In this document: piece after piece, positions 1 to 7,158 of the stretch
Numbering within the stretch: position 1 is the stretch's first letter
Layout: every line of letters starts with the position of its first letter
DNA from: a virus
Direction: 5' to 3' (one strand)
IMG/VR virus record: IMGVR_UViG_3300015199_000008
Coordinates: 1-37,129 of that record
Length of the DNA stretch: 37,129 nt
The notes under the pieces: generated by a model
What the model was told of the DNA's origin: nothing
The model's input: the letters and a program-made list of their open reading frames with translations, nothing else
Databases searched by the model: none
Program-made: the position numbers and the translations under genes

Positions 1-490
1 CGCGGGCGGCATCGGTGAGGTGGGCGACCGCTCCCGGGCCGCGCAGGAGGGTCTCGACGCGGCCGATGGAGACGGCTCCGGTGCGGCCGCTGCGCTCTCC
101 GTGGCCAGCGCCGGCGCACCCGAAGGCGAGGCGGCCGACGGCGAGGACCTCGCGGAAGCGCAAGCGCAGCACCAGCTCGGCCTCGGGTCCGGCGGCGCGT
201 AGGGCGCGGCGGATGCGGCTCTCCTTGGAGGCGGCGGCGAGCGCGCGGCCGTCGATGGTGTACGCGGGCGGCTGCGGCTTCTGCGGCTTCACCTCGACGG
301 CGCCGCACCAGAGCCCGGTCTTCAGGTAGGTGCGGTCCTCGATGCGCTCGTAGCCGACGTGCGTGCCGATCCTCTCGACCCTCCCGCGCGCTTCATCGGG
401 CCACGTCGAGCGGACGTTCTTGATCTCGCCCTCCGCCTGATTGAACACCCACAGCAGATCGGCCTCGTCGCGCGGGTCAACTCTCAGCAT
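1..490 (-). CDS. Partial phage protein, 3' end outside window
   Basis: An open frame begins at ATG 490 (MLRVDPRDEADLLWVFNQAE) and runs off the left edge without a stop, giving at least 163 residues. The first 80 residues are acidic and mixed. A basic stretch follows around residues 85-120 (SRIRRALRAAGPEAELVLRLRF), which looks helical and could belong to a DNA-binding or transcription-control protein. A plain GAGGAG-like ribosome site lies a few bases before the ATG. It is the last visible gene of the leftward early operon, where lambdoid phages often place a late-gene activator. That placement is only suggestive and I do not recognise the family. Confidence 0.6.
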   Translation of the reverse strand, partial: MLRVDPRDEADLLWVFNQAEGEIKNVRSTWPDEARGRVERIGTHVGYERIEDRTYLKTGLWCGAVEVKPQKPQPPAYTIDGRALAAASKESRIRRALRAAGPEAELVLRLRFREVLAVGRLAFGCAGAGHGERSGRTGAVSIGRVETLLRGPGAVAHLTDAAR

Positions 491-550
491 TCCGGTGCTC
501 CTCGGGCTGGGGCGAGCAGAGTAGTGCGTCGGCCCGGCTTCGGTAAATGG

Positions 551-811
551 TTACCCGTGCGGCAAATCGCCCGGGCCGGCAAGGACGATGGCGCTCGACC
601 CCTTCTGCCGCACCTGGTCCCGGAAGGCGCCCATGCTCGCCGCGAGGCCCAGCACGAACGCCGACTCGTCCTTGCGCCCGACGAAGTTCATCTGCCCGGC
701 GATGCCGTTGAGGACGTGCACACCCAGATCCGCGAGCAGGAAGCAGAGGAGGAAGTCGGGCGGCAAATGCAGCTCCGGCAGCGCCGGCGGGGTTCCGTTC
801 ATCGGGTCCAT
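551..811 (-). CDS. Small hypothetical protein
   Basis: 86 residues from ATG 811. A TTG codon directly upstream is in frame, but the GGAG seven bases before 811 favours the ATG. The protein is moderately hydrophobic (PPDFLLCFLLADLGVHVLNG around residues 18-37) without a convincing membrane span. It then has a mixed segment with FVGRKDESAFVLG. It lies 13 bases downstream of the RusA-like gene in the same direction and probably shares its transcript. No family is recognised. Confidence 0.6.
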   Translation of the reverse strand: MDPMNGTPPALPELHLPPDFLLCFLLADLGVHVLNGIAGQMNFVGRKDESAFVLGLAASMGAFRDQVRQKGSSAIVLAGPGDLPHG

Positions 812-824
812 CAAGAGACTCCAG

Positions 825-1280
825 TCATAGCAACGGCCTCTGCTGCGGCTTCCACGGCATCCGCAGCCGCACGGTTATCTCCGCACGCGGCTGCTCCGGG
901 TCGCGCTCCTTCTGCTGCGTGAACCGCCACACCTGCGAGTCGCGCCGATAGAGAATCGCCTCCAGCGCGTCGAGCACCAGCTTGCCGGGGCCGTCGCAAT
1001 CGGGGCGGCGGCTGTCGAAGTAGTAGACCGCCGTCACCTCGTACTCGTTGTCGATGTCCCACTCGGGCGGCTTGGCCAGGGACGCGATGCGCGCGACCTC
1101 GAGCTTGAACTCGGCGCCTTCCTTGGTCAGCTTCAGGGACGAGTGCGGATGCGCGGCCGAGCCCTTCTTCGGCTTCCAGGTGATGATCGTCCACGCGCGG
1201 TTCTGCGACAGCGGATTGCCGCGCACCACGAACGCGAGCTCGGCCGGCCGCACCCGCAGCTCTGTCGCCCCGGCCGCCAT
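825..1280 (-). CDS. rusA: RusA-family Holliday junction resolvase
   Basis: 151 residues, close to the usual 120-150 of phage RusA proteins, which cut Holliday junctions during recombination and replication. The N-terminal part has the FVVRGNPLSQNRAW motif (residues 17-30). The acidic active-site region is DCDGPGKLVLDAL (residues 94-106), matching the family's D-x-D-x3-K-x3-D pattern, followed by a further Asp at 114 and QVW. The start codon overlaps the stop of the upstream 53-residue gene by one base (TGATG), so translation is probably coupled. Position beside the replication genes fits the role. The family call is strong; activity is inferred. Confidence 0.88.
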   Translation of the reverse strand: MAAGATELRVRPAELAFVVRGNPLSQNRAWTIITWKPKKGSAAHPHSSLKLTKEGAEFKLEVARIASLAKPPEWDIDNEYEVTAVYYFDSRRPDCDGPGKLVLDALEAILYRRDSQVWRFTQQKERDPEQPRAEITVRLRMPWKPQQRPLL

Positions 1281-1441
1281 CAGCGCCTCTTCCCGCGCAG
1301 CTTCTTAATCAGCACCTGCATCCGCACGCTCGCCGCGGTCAATTTGTCGACGATGACCAGGTGCTCGCGCGCCTTCGTGGCGGAGATGGTGAGGAGGCGG
1401 TGGAGGTGACGGAGTTCGGAGCGGAGCTCGCGGTTGGTCAT
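1280..1441 (-). CDS. Small basic helical protein
   Basis: 53 residues, begins MTNRELRSELRHLHRLLTIS and ends KKLRGKRR. The whole sequence looks alpha-helical with a heptad-like spacing of Leu, Val and Ile, so a short coiled coil is likely. The basic tail could contact nucleic acid. Its ATG overlaps the preceding gene's stop by four bases (ATGA) and its stop touches the RusA start, so it sits in a translationally coupled chain. Function unknown. Confidence 0.65.
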   Translation of the reverse strand: MTNRELRSELRHLHRLLTISATKAREHLVIVDKLTAASVRMQVLIKKLRGKRR

Positions 1442-1596
1442 GGTGAGTCCTCATCGGCAGAGGGCGGTGGAACGAGCCGCAGCTGCTTCGGCGCCTTCGC
1501 TCGCGCCGCCTCGAGCAACCTGCGCCCGTACTCGTGCGCGAGCTCCCGATAGCATTCGTAGCAGCGTGTGCCGCGGCGGCCGTGTTTGCATTTCAC
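1438..1596 (-). CDS. Mini zinc-finger-like protein, GTG start
   Basis: 52 residues. The GTG start at 1596 is chosen because it forms a GTGA overlap with the helicase stop; the end forms an ATGA overlap with the next gene. The first 16 residues are VKCKHGRRGTRCYECY, whose Cys3, His5, Cys12 and Cys15 could bind one zinc ion. A helical region (ELAHEYGRRLLEAARAKA) and a Pro/Asp tail follow. Small zinc-finger genes beside a replicative helicase are common in phages, but no specific role can be assigned. Confidence 0.65.
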   Translation of the reverse strand: MKCKHGRRGTRCYECYRELAHEYGRRLLEAARAKAPKQLRLVPPPSADEDSP

Positions 1597-3035
1597 GGGT
1601 AGCGGTCCTCCGGCGGCGGCGGTGGCTCTTCTCGCTCCGGCGCCTCGAGCGGCAGGCTCTTCTGCGGCGCATCGCGCGGAGCCAGATTCCGAAACGACGT
1701 GTAGGGCGCGACGAACGCCACCTTCGCCACGCCGAGCGGACCGTTTCGGTTCTTGCCGATGATGATCTCGGCCTGACCTTCCGGGCAGCTCGTGTCTTTG
1801 TAGACCTCGCCCCGGTACACGAAGAGGATCAAGTCGGCGTCGAACTCCAGCGCCCCGCTCTCTCGCAGGTCCGACATCTGCGGACGCTTCTCGGGGCGCT
1901 TCTCCAGCTCGCGGTTGAGCGAAGACACGGCGATGACCGGCACCATCAGCTCGGTCGCCAGCGACTTGAGCTCGCGGCTGATCGACGCGATGACCTCCTC
2001 GCGTTGGACGTGCGCTCCACCGGTGCCGCGCATTCGCTGGATGTAGTCGACGCAGACCATTCGCAATGGCGTCGGGGTCTTCGCGAGCCGCAGCGCCAGC
2101 CTTCGCGCCTGCGCCCGCACTTCTAGAATCGTGCGCGCCTGGTCGTCGATGTACACCGGCATATCGGACACCTTTCCTCCGCCCCGCGCGAGGTGAGACC
2201 AGTCGCGCTCCGCAATGCGCCCGGTGCGCAGCGAGGAGAGGTTCACCTTCGACTCCGCCGAGAGCAGCTTCTCGACGAGTTGGTCCTTCGGCATCTCCAT
2301 CTCGAAGACCGCCACGCCTCCGCCGGCCGTCGCGGTCGCGCGGACAAGGTCGAGCAGGAGCGAGGTCTTCCCCATGCTCGGCCGCGCCGCGAGCAGGATG
2401 AAGTCCCCCTCCTGAAAGCCGTTCGTGATTGCGTCCAGCTCGTCGAGTCCCGAGGGCGCGCCGGTCAAGTCCGAATTGTGCTCGTAGCGCTTCTCGATGT
2501 TCCGAAAGACGCGCGGCACCAGGTCGCGCACCGCCGTGATCTCCGGCGCGGACGTCACCTGCGAAATCTCGAAGAGCTTCTTCTCGGCCGTGTCGACGAA
2601 CTCGCGGGCCTCGCCGTGCCACTCGTACCCGAGCTGGGCGATGGCCGAAGCCGTCTCGATGGTCCGGCGCATGAGCGACTTGTTCGAGACGATCCCGGCG
2701 TAGAACGAAACCTGTCCCGCTATCGGCGTGAAGGCATCCAGCCGCTCGAGATACTCGTCCCCGCCGACCGCCTCCAGCGCTCCCGCCCGCCGCAACTCGT
2801 CGCCCACCATCACGCGGTCGACCGGCTCTCCCCTCGCCGATACCGCGCACATCGCCTCGAAGATCTTCCGGTTCGCCTCGCGATAGAAATCCGCCGGCTT
2901 GACGATCAGCTGCACCTCGGCGAACTGCTCGCGGTCGAGGAAGATGCCGCCCAGGAGCGAGCGTTCGGCGTCGAGGTTGTGCGGGGCCACGCGGCCGTGC
3001 GGGATCTCGACGACGTTCGAAAATGCCTCGCTCAT
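1593..3035 (-). CDS. dnaB: Replicative DNA helicase, DnaB type
   Basis: 480 residues, the usual size for DnaB, the hexameric 5'-3' helicase at the replication fork. The N-terminal DnaB domain is clear (PHNLDAERSLLGG, residues 18-30, through about 115). The RecA-like domain has Walker A ARPSMGKTS (217-225), Walker B MVCVDYIQ (326-333) and the conserved block SSLNRELEKRPEKRPQMSDL (371-390) followed by RESGALEFDAD. The C-terminus is a Pro/Glu-rich tail. Its ATG overlaps the stop of the upstream replication-organizer gene, the expected loader/initiator partner. Phage-encoded DnaB implies the phage supplies its own helicase for theta replication. Confidence 0.95.
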   Translation of the reverse strand: MSEAFSNVVEIPHGRVAPHNLDAERSLLGGIFLDREQFAEVQLIVKPADFYREANRKIFEAMCAVSARGEPVDRVMVGDELRRAGALEAVGGDEYLERLDAFTPIAGQVSFYAGIVSNKSLMRRTIETASAIAQLGYEWHGEAREFVDTAEKKLFEISQVTSAPEITAVRDLVPRVFRNIEKRYEHNSDLTGAPSGLDELDAITNGFQEGDFILLAARPSMGKTSLLLDLVRATATAGGGVAVFEMEMPKDQLVEKLLSAESKVNLSSLRTGRIAERDWSHLARGGGKVSDMPVYIDDQARTILEVRAQARRLALRLAKTPTPLRMVCVDYIQRMRGTGGAHVQREEVIASISRELKSLATELMVPVIAVSSLNRELEKRPEKRPQMSDLRESGALEFDADLILFVYRGEVYKDTSCPEGQAEIIIGKNRNGPLGVAKVAFVAPYTSFRNLAPRDAPQKSLPLEAPEREEPPPPPEDRYP

Positions 3036-3979
3036 GGCTTCCCGTTCGGGTGCGGCGCGTGGCCGAACTTCGGAGGCTTGAAGCCGCGCTTTTTCTGCTC
3101 CTCGACGGCCTTCTCTCCAGCTCGCTTCTCGGCCATAAACCTTGCGGTGGACGCTTCAAGTTCCGCCGCCCTCGTGCTGCCGCCGGAGGTAGCGGCGACA
3201 CGCTGCGGGGCGCCGGTCTGCTGCACCCCGGTGCTCCTGGTGATCATCGCGGCGCAATAGCTCAGCGGGTCGCTCTTAGACTGCGCGTAACCCCCGTCGA
3301 GGAAGTCCGTGCCTCCTGCGATCCGCTGCTCGCCGGTGATGCCCGCGCGGATGGTTTTGCCGACGAACGCCTGCCAGTCGGGGTCGAGGTCGGTCTTGCC
3401 GCAGGCGGCTTGGATCCTGGCCAGCAGATCCGGAGGCCAGAGGTCCGTCCCCCGCGTGACGCCGTGTGCGGCGGAATCTGGCACGGCTGGATAAGGGCTG
3501 GTTAAAGGCTGGTTAAAGGCTGGAGTGACCGCGCGTGACACCTCCGCGCCGGGCGTGACCGGCTGCATACGTTTTGTTGCGTCAGCGTCACGCGATTCTG
3601 GCGTCTCTGATTCTGGCGTGACACCTTGTTGCGGCGGGTCGCCTTTTCGTTCCCGGCTGAGACGCTGCCTCAGTTTCGGGCTCATCCGGGCTTCCTGGGC
3701 CACCACGTAGTTCGGGACCAGCAAAGTCTCGGCCTCGATCCGCACACAGCCGTCCTTCAGGAGCTCGTCCAGGGCGGGCCCCAGGCGGTCCCAGAGAGCC
3801 ACCTGGCCGATGACTGCCGCGACAGCTTTCGGACCGTGCCGGCCGAGCTCGAGGCGTCCCGACAAGTCGACCTTGCGGAGCAGAAGGCAGAAGAGGGCCT
3901 GCGCGTCGAATGACAACGCGAGCCAGTCGGCGGTGTCGCGCTTGTAGAGGCGGACGTATCTCTCATCTTCCCAGCGCAT
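3032..3979 (-). CDS. Replication organizer / initiator-like protein
   Basis: 315 residues from ATG 3979, with AAGGGGG six bases upstream. The first ~100 residues (RYVRLYKRDTADWLALSFDA, then LFCLLLRKVDLSGRLELG) match the winged-helix N-terminus typical of phage replisome organizers. These bind the origin and bring in the helicase. A low-complexity linker rich in Thr/Pro/Glu follows (about 110-175), then a second domain (GTDLWPPDLLARIQAACGKTD) and a Lys-rich C-terminus. It overlaps the helicase gene by ATGA, as initiator/loader genes usually do. The origin may lie within this gene, but I found no clear iterons. Confidence 0.75.
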   Translation of the reverse strand: MRWEDERYVRLYKRDTADWLALSFDAQALFCLLLRKVDLSGRLELGRHGPKAVAAVIGQVALWDRLGPALDELLKDGCVRIEAETLLVPNYVVAQEARMSPKLRQRLSRERKGDPPQQGVTPESETPESRDADATKRMQPVTPGAEVSRAVTPAFNQPLTSPYPAVPDSAAHGVTRGTDLWPPDLLARIQAACGKTDLDPDWQAFVGKTIRAGITGEQRIAGGTDFLDGGYAQSKSDPLSYCAAMITRSTGVQQTGAPQRVAATSGGSTRAAELEASTARFMAEKRAGEKAVEEQKKRGFKPPKFGHAPHPNGKP

Positions 3980-3994
3980 CGCAGGCCCCCTTCC

Positions 3995-4408
3995 CTAAGC
4001 CCGGGCTTCGGGGTCGTTCTCGCCCACCGGCAACTCGCCCTGCGCCAGGGCCGCTCGCTCGTCGCCTTCGAGGGCGCGCTCGCGCACGATCTCGTCGGTG
4101 TCGGTGCGCACGACCACCGCGCGGTTGGTGTCGAAGTTCTTCTCTTCGACGCACTCGACCATCTGCTTCTCGGTCTTCGAGCGCAGGACGTCGAGCAGCT
4201 GGTCGTAGGTGATCTCGAGCTTCTTGTCCTCGTCGTTGATGGTCTTGAGCGTGATGGCCTTCTTCGCCGCCAGGTCCGCGCGCTTGAACGCCACCTGCTC
4301 GAGCTGCTCGCGGCGCTCCTCGATCTCAAAGTTCTTCAGCTGCACCGGCAGCTCTTCCACGAAGGTTCGCTTCTGCAGTCCGGTCGGGCTCTTCTTTGCT
4401 CGCGCCAT
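3995..4408 (-). CDS. Hypothetical early protein, helical
   Basis: 137 residues starting MARAKKSPTGLQKRTF. A longer frame extends 54 bases upstream, but the internal ATG at 4408 begins a more typical sequence. The protein is charged and mostly helical (residues 20-60, FEIEERREQLEQVAFKRADL), then contains an EITYDQLLDVLRSKTEKQMVEC segment and an acidic C-terminus. It resembles small accessory proteins encoded just before replication genes, with no recognised domain. It sits 15 bases upstream of the replication organizer on the same strand. Confidence 0.7.
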   Translation of the reverse strand: MARAKKSPTGLQKRTFVEELPVQLKNFEIEERREQLEQVAFKRADLAAKKAITLKTINDEDKKLEITYDQLLDVLRSKTEKQMVECVEEKNFDTNRAVVVRTDTDEIVRERALEGDERAALAQGELPVGENDPEARA

Positions 4409-4552
4409 GGTCGGGTTCTTTCGTCGGGGGTGAGGGTGGAAGGAACCGGGCGGCGCTCTCAAACCGCCCGGTAGACAATCGCCGTAAGCGCGCGGACCCT
4501 GCCGCGCCGTTGTGTCAGCCCATGCAGTCCTCCCGCGTCCGTGAACCGACCC

Positions 4553-4702
4553 CTACGGCGAGACGCGCGCAGAGATCGTCGATTGCGAGCAGTGGAACTT
4601 CCGAGCAAGCGCGCGCTGCGTGGCTCCTTTCTTGATCAGCGCGCGGAGTTGAGTCGTGGTCGGAATGGTGCGCTTCGTGGTCGTTTTCGCTTTCGTTGCG
4701 AT
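4553..4702 (-). CDS. Mini helix-turn-helix protein, apparent ATC start
   Basis: 49 residues if read from the ATC at 4702. The frame has no ATG, GTG or TTG, yet a perfect ribosome site (AAGGAGG) lies six bases before the ATC. The translation after that codon is ATKAKTTTKRTIPTTT, then QLRALIKKGATQRALARKF and HCSQSTISARVSP. This is a plain homeodomain-like HTH in which GATQRALARKFHCSQSTISARV forms the two helices. Either translation starts at ATC, or the codon is a mutated or misread ATG (ATCGCA versus ATGGCA). The HTH pattern makes non-coding unlikely. Probably a small DNA-binding regulator. Confidence 0.6.
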   Translation of the reverse strand: MATKAKTTTKRTIPTTTQLRALIKKGATQRALARKFHCSQSTISARVSP

Positions 4703-4763
4703 GGTGCTCCTCCTTGCGGCGGGACTGCCGCGGGTTGATGGGTGAATGGAACAGGTGCAGCAC

Positions 4764-4952
4764 TTACCCCTCCTCTCGCTTGTCGGACTCCGCAGCGGCG
4801 GCCACGAGAGCGGCGCCGAGCTTGCGCGCGTCCTCCGGGTGCAGCTCGAAGGTCGTGCCCTCGATGTCGAGGTGGACCGCGCGCTCGTCGTCGAGGCCGC
4901 GGGCTTCCACGACGAACCCGGCCGGGAGTTGGGGGAGGCGAAGGGCGCTCAT
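4764..4952 (-). CDS. Small hypothetical protein
   Basis: 62 residues, MSALRLPQLPAGFVVEARGL onward. The ATG at 4952 overlaps the upstream stop by ATGA, which decides the start over a longer in-frame extension. The sequence alternates beta-like segments (VVEARGLDDERAVHLDIEGTT) with a final Ala-rich helix. This is the look of small phage proteins that modify or bind a host factor. No family recognised. Confidence 0.65.
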   Translation of the reverse strand: MSALRLPQLPAGFVVEARGLDDERAVHLDIEGTTFELHPEDARKLGAALVAAAAESDKREEG

Positions 4953-5128
4953 CGCAGCGGCGCCCCTTCCAGAATCCTGCGCACCGCCGAAACGGTCCCG
5001 CCGCGGCTCCTGTGGATAATCGCCAGCGCCCGCGCGACCACCCCCCGAAGGTGCGCGCACTCGCGGCAGTCCACCGGCGCCGCGGCGGGCCGCTCCTCCC
5101 TGACGACTTGCGCTTCGCTCATCGCCAT
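4949..5128 (-). CDS. Small protein with CxxC-AH motif
   Basis: 59 residues beginning MAMSEAQVV. It contains CRECAHLRG at residues 21-29 (Cys-x2-Cys-x-His), which may bind metal, then a helical arm RALAIIHRSRGGTVSAVRRI. A second ATG at 5122 overlaps the previous stop as ATGA. I prefer 5128 because of AGAAGGG nine bases upstream. The end overlaps the following start (ATGA). Part of a string of six coupled mini-genes between the regulators and replication genes. Confidence 0.6.
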   Translation of the reverse strand: MAMSEAQVVREERPAAAPVDCRECAHLRGVVARALAIIHRSRGGTVSAVRRILEGAPLR

Positions 5129-5271
5129 CTACGCAAACCCTTCTGCGCTTCCCGAAGCCGCCGCGCCTTCTCGTCCCGCCCCGCGCGGCGCATCGCTTCC
5201 GGCGGCGGCTTGAACAGCCACTCGACGGCGGCCGCGAATCCGCACCAGAGCACAAACAGGAGCTGTCTCAT
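5119..5271 (-). CDS. Small membrane-anchored protein
   Basis: 50 residues: one hydrophobic N-terminal segment (MRQLLFVLWCGFAAAVEWLF, residues 1-20) that can span the membrane, then a strongly basic cytoplasmic-type tail (AMRRAGRDEKARRLREAQKG). The ATG at 5271 overlaps the previous gene's stop by ATGA and therefore sets the start. Such single-span early proteins in phages sometimes alter host membranes or exclude other phages. No specific function can be claimed. Confidence 0.6.
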   Translation of the reverse strand: MRQLLFVLWCGFAAAVEWLFKPPPEAMRRAGRDEKARRLREAQKGLRRWR

Positions 5272-5621
5272 TCCCCGCCTCCCCTGCACGCAGCAATGGC
5301 CCGCTCGGCGAAGTCGATGGTGAGCACAGCGGTCGCGATCGCGTCGCCGTCGCCCACCGCGACCAGGACGGAAGCGTAGGCGATGCGTGCGCCGTCCCCG
5401 GACCACGCCAGCACGATGAAGTCGCCGTCGAAGCCGATGGTGGCGCTGAAGAGCCGGCCGTCCGAGTTCGTCTTGAACATTGCGAGCGGGACGAGGTCGG
5501 CCATCGTCCGGCAATGCCTCCCCTCCGAGCGGAACCGGCCGCTCTCGTCGAACTGGCAGCGCAGATCCGCCGGCGTTTCGTGGTTGGACTGGCTCGCGGT
5601 GGCGCAGCGCTCGCAGCTCAT
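5268..5621 (-). CDS. Hypothetical protein with beta-rich C-terminal half
   Basis: 117 residues from ATG 5621 (MSCERCATASQSNHETPADL), chosen because it overlaps the upstream stop. The N-terminus has Cys3, Cys6, Cys22 and a later Cys that may form a small metal site. Residues 45-110 alternate beta-like strands (FKTNSDGRLFSATIGFDGD, then FIVLAWSGDGARIAYASVLV). The upstream longer frame is unlikely because it would overlap the whole preceding gene. Unknown family. Confidence 0.65.
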   Translation of the reverse strand: MSCERCATASQSNHETPADLRCQFDESGRFRSEGRHCRTMADLVPLAMFKTNSDGRLFSATIGFDGDFIVLAWSGDGARIAYASVLVAVGDGDAIATAVLTIDFAERAIAACRGGGE

Positions 5622-5842
5622 ACGACCCCCGAGGGACGCCGCGAGCACCAGGCGAGAATCTGATCGAGCTGGAACTCCGGCGCCGCGACGAGAGCGACCA
5701 TCTCCCGGTACGGAGCGTGCTCGGCGCAGAAGGAGCGCGGCGGCGCTCCTGGGGTCGTGCGCAGGCAGTTCGAGCAGCCAGCGTGCGCGCACCAGTAGAT
5801 CCATGAGCGGACTTGGACGGCGGTGGTGATCGAGGTCGTCAT
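5618..5842 (-). CDS. Cys-rich small protein
   Basis: 74 residues, MTTSITTAVQVRSWIYWCAH onward. Cys18, Cys23 and Cys26 with nearby His (WCAHAGCSNC) and a further Cys39-x2-His (FCAEHAP) could form one zinc knuckle. It overlaps both neighbours by ATGA. The C-terminal half is helical (MVALVAAPEFQLDQILAWCS). Likely a small nucleic-acid or protein adaptor of the early operon; unrecognised. Confidence 0.65.
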   Translation of the reverse strand: MTTSITTAVQVRSWIYWCAHAGCSNCLRTTPGAPPRSFCAEHAPYREMVALVAAPEFQLDQILAWCSRRPSGVV

Positions 5843-6279
5843 CGTCCAGCCTTCACGCGCAGCGAAGCGCCCTCAAGGATGGCCTGCCCGGCGACGCCGT
5901 TCTGTCGGCACTCGTCCTTGAGCGCGCGCAGCTCTTCCTCCGGCGAAGCCTTGCGCCGCTGCCACTCCGGCATGCGCATCCCGAGACCGTCGCAGACGAC
6001 GATCTGCGCCAGCCGCTCGTTGCGCGTGCGCCGCCCGACGAAGAGCGCCGTCCGAAGCGAGAGGCGCGTCTCGTAGTTCGGCGACAGCTCCCGCGAAAGC
6101 TGCCCCTTGCTCACGTCGGTTCCGTCGCAGATCTCTTTGTGCCCGATCATCCGCGCGAGCGGGTCGAGCAACGCCAGCGCCTCGCGCTCAAGCCGCGCCC
6201 ACCGCTCCCGCTCGTCAGCCTCCGAGTCGACGAACCCGGCGAGATCGGCGGAAACCTCGTTGTTGTCGACGCTTGCCAC
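5839..6279 (-). CDS. HTH regulator, possible CII-like position
   Basis: 146 residues from GTG 6279 (VASVDNNEVSADLAGF), preceded by GGAAAGGG at nine bases. A longer GTG at 6363 is possible but has no ribosome site. The middle holds a plausible HTH: MIGHKEICDGTDVSKGQLSR, continuing ELSPNYETRLSLRTALFV. The end is basic. It is the second gene after the Cro-like gene in the leftward operon, the place of CII-type activators in lambdoid phages. That parallel is positional only. The 5' region carries three CGGAAA repeats (about 6294-6322) that might be a binding site. Confidence 0.65.
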   Translation of the reverse strand: MASVDNNEVSADLAGFVDSEADERERWARLEREALALLDPLARMIGHKEICDGTDVSKGQLSRELSPNYETRLSLRTALFVGRRTRNERLAQIVVCDGLGMRMPEWQRRKASPEEELRALKDECRQNGVAGQAILEGASLRVKAGR

Positions 6280-6375
6280 CCGTCCAGCCCTTTCCGGAAA
6301 ATCTGTTTCCGCAGTTTCCGACGCCCCGCGAGGTACAAAAAAGGCGTGCAGCCGCAGCCACACGCCGGAAAGGAA

Positions 6376-6618
6376 CTAGGCAGCCTTGGTACCGCGCCTC
6401 CCGCGCCCGGAAGGGGAAGAGGTGACCCATGCGGACGCAGGCACCTTGCCGCCGGTCGCCCGTTCGATCGCCAGCGCCTTTTCGAGCCCCGGCGACCTTC
6501 GCCCAGAGAGGATGTGGAACAGCGTGGACTCGTTGATCTCCGCGCGAACGGCAAACGCGCTTGGCTTCTCGTCTCTGCTCCGGAGGTAACTCCTCAACGC
6601 GGCGATTGGGTCGCTCAT
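6376..6618 (-). CDS. Cro/YdaS-like HTH protein
   Basis: 80 residues, MSDPIAALRSYLRSRDEKPS onward. The HTH spans residues 18-46 (KPSAFAVRAEINESTLFHIL, SGRR), followed by ALAIERATGGKVPASAW, the signature seen in YdaS/Cro-type regulators of prophages. It is the first gene of the leftward operon, divergent from the repressor, so it is the likely Cro counterpart that commits to lytic growth. The predicted transcription start lies about two bases before the ATG and no ribosome site is seen, so the message may be leaderless. A short basic Ser/Gly tail ends the protein. Confidence 0.8.
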   Translation of the reverse strand: MSDPIAALRSYLRSRDEKPSAFAVRAEINESTLFHILSGRRSPGLEKALAIERATGGKVPASAWVTSSPSGRGRRGTKAA

Positions 6619-6634
6619 GGCTCGGGCCTATAAC
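6606..6634 (+). promoter_or_regulatory. Putative repressor promoter (PRM-like)
   Basis: TTGGGT (6606-6611), 17 bases, then TATAAC (6629-6634, 5 of 6 matches to the sigma-70 -10). It points right, toward the repressor. Its -10 overlaps the -10 of the divergent leftward promoter, so the two polymerases should exclude each other. The start near 6641 falls inside the first operator, giving an obvious means of self-repression. Confidence 0.45.
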
Positions 6635-6656
6635 ATGGCTACCGCCAGCATGGCAA
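6627..6656 (-). promoter_or_regulatory. Early leftward promoter
   Basis: Read on the minus strand: TTGCCA (6656-6651), 18 bases, TATAGG (6632-6627), with a TGT just before the -10 (extended -10). It drives the Cro-like gene and the replication genes. One operator site fills the spacer and the second overlaps the -35, so a bound repressor would block polymerase. The predicted start is about 6620, almost at the ATG of the Cro-like gene. Confidence 0.6.
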
Positions 6657-6663
6657 CAGCCAG
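6635..6663. promoter_or_regulatory. Twin repressor operators, left
   Basis: Two palindromic sites: ATGGCTACCGCCAG (6635-6648) and ATGGCAACAGCCAG (6650-6663). Both have the core TGGC-N4-GCCA and their centres are 15 bases apart. The same core recurs at the rightward early promoter (7506-7519), and I saw it in this paired arrangement nowhere else. Binding by the XRE repressor, the Cro-like protein or both is inferred from position. Confidence 0.7.
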
Positions 6664-6709
6664 TTACCCGCCCACCGCCAAGGCCGGGTTGAGCGAGGGT
6701 GTTTTCGCC

Positions 6710-7063
6710 GTGGCATACACCCCGACAGAAATCGACCTTCGCGTCGCCGCGCACATACGCCGATTGTCGCAAACCCGTTTCGGGAGCACCTACGCGCTCG
6801 CGAAAAAGATCGAGGCCGATCCGTCTACGCTCTACAAGATTCTATCGGGCAGCAGAGGCGTAGGAGTGGACACGCTGCACCGGCTGCACAAGGTCCTCGG
6901 TATTTCGGCCGACGTGTTTCTCGACGACGATCCGGACGCGAAATTCTGGAAGCCCGGGCCCGACGAGGGCCGCCGAGGACGAAGACCGGCAGAGCGACTG
7001 ATCCCGGCAGAATCGCCGCCCATCCCTCACCAGCCCGCGCGCCGGAACGGATCCATCCGGTAG
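6710..7063 (+). CDS. Short XRE-family phage repressor
   Basis: 117 residues from GTG 6710, chosen because GAGGG lies ten bases upstream and because any earlier ATG (6617, 6635, 6650) would run the frame through the operators. An HTH of the Cro/CI type covers about residues 10-60: DLRVAAHIRRLSQTRFGSTY, then ALAKKIEADPSTLYKILSGS and GVDTLHRLHKVLGIS. The C-terminus is a short disordered basic tail. There is no S24 peptidase domain, so RecA-driven self-cleavage is not expected and induction must work otherwise. Likely maintains lysogeny from the flanking operator pairs. Confidence 0.75.
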   Translation: MAYTPTEIDLRVAAHIRRLSQTRFGSTYALAKKIEADPSTLYKILSGSRGVGVDTLHRLHKVLGISADVFLDDDPDAKFWKPGPDEGRRGRRPAERLIPAESPPIPHQPARRNGSIR

Positions 7064-7158
7064 CCAGCGAACGGCGACGGTGATCCGGCTCGTCGACTTC
7101 CTGAAAACCAAAACGCCACCGTCGGACGGCTGAGACACGAGCCTCGACGGCCAAGGAT

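Noticed and set aside
1438-3201. A 587-residue minus-strand frame covering the helicase gene
   Set aside because: Arg/Pro/Gly-rich shadow of the helicase in another frame; only its last 52 codons (from GTG 1596) form a real small gene.
4515-4763. An 82-residue minus-strand frame rich in His/Glu/Ser
   Set aside because: It overlaps the HTH mini-gene in another frame, has odd composition and ignores the strong ribosome site at 4709-4715.
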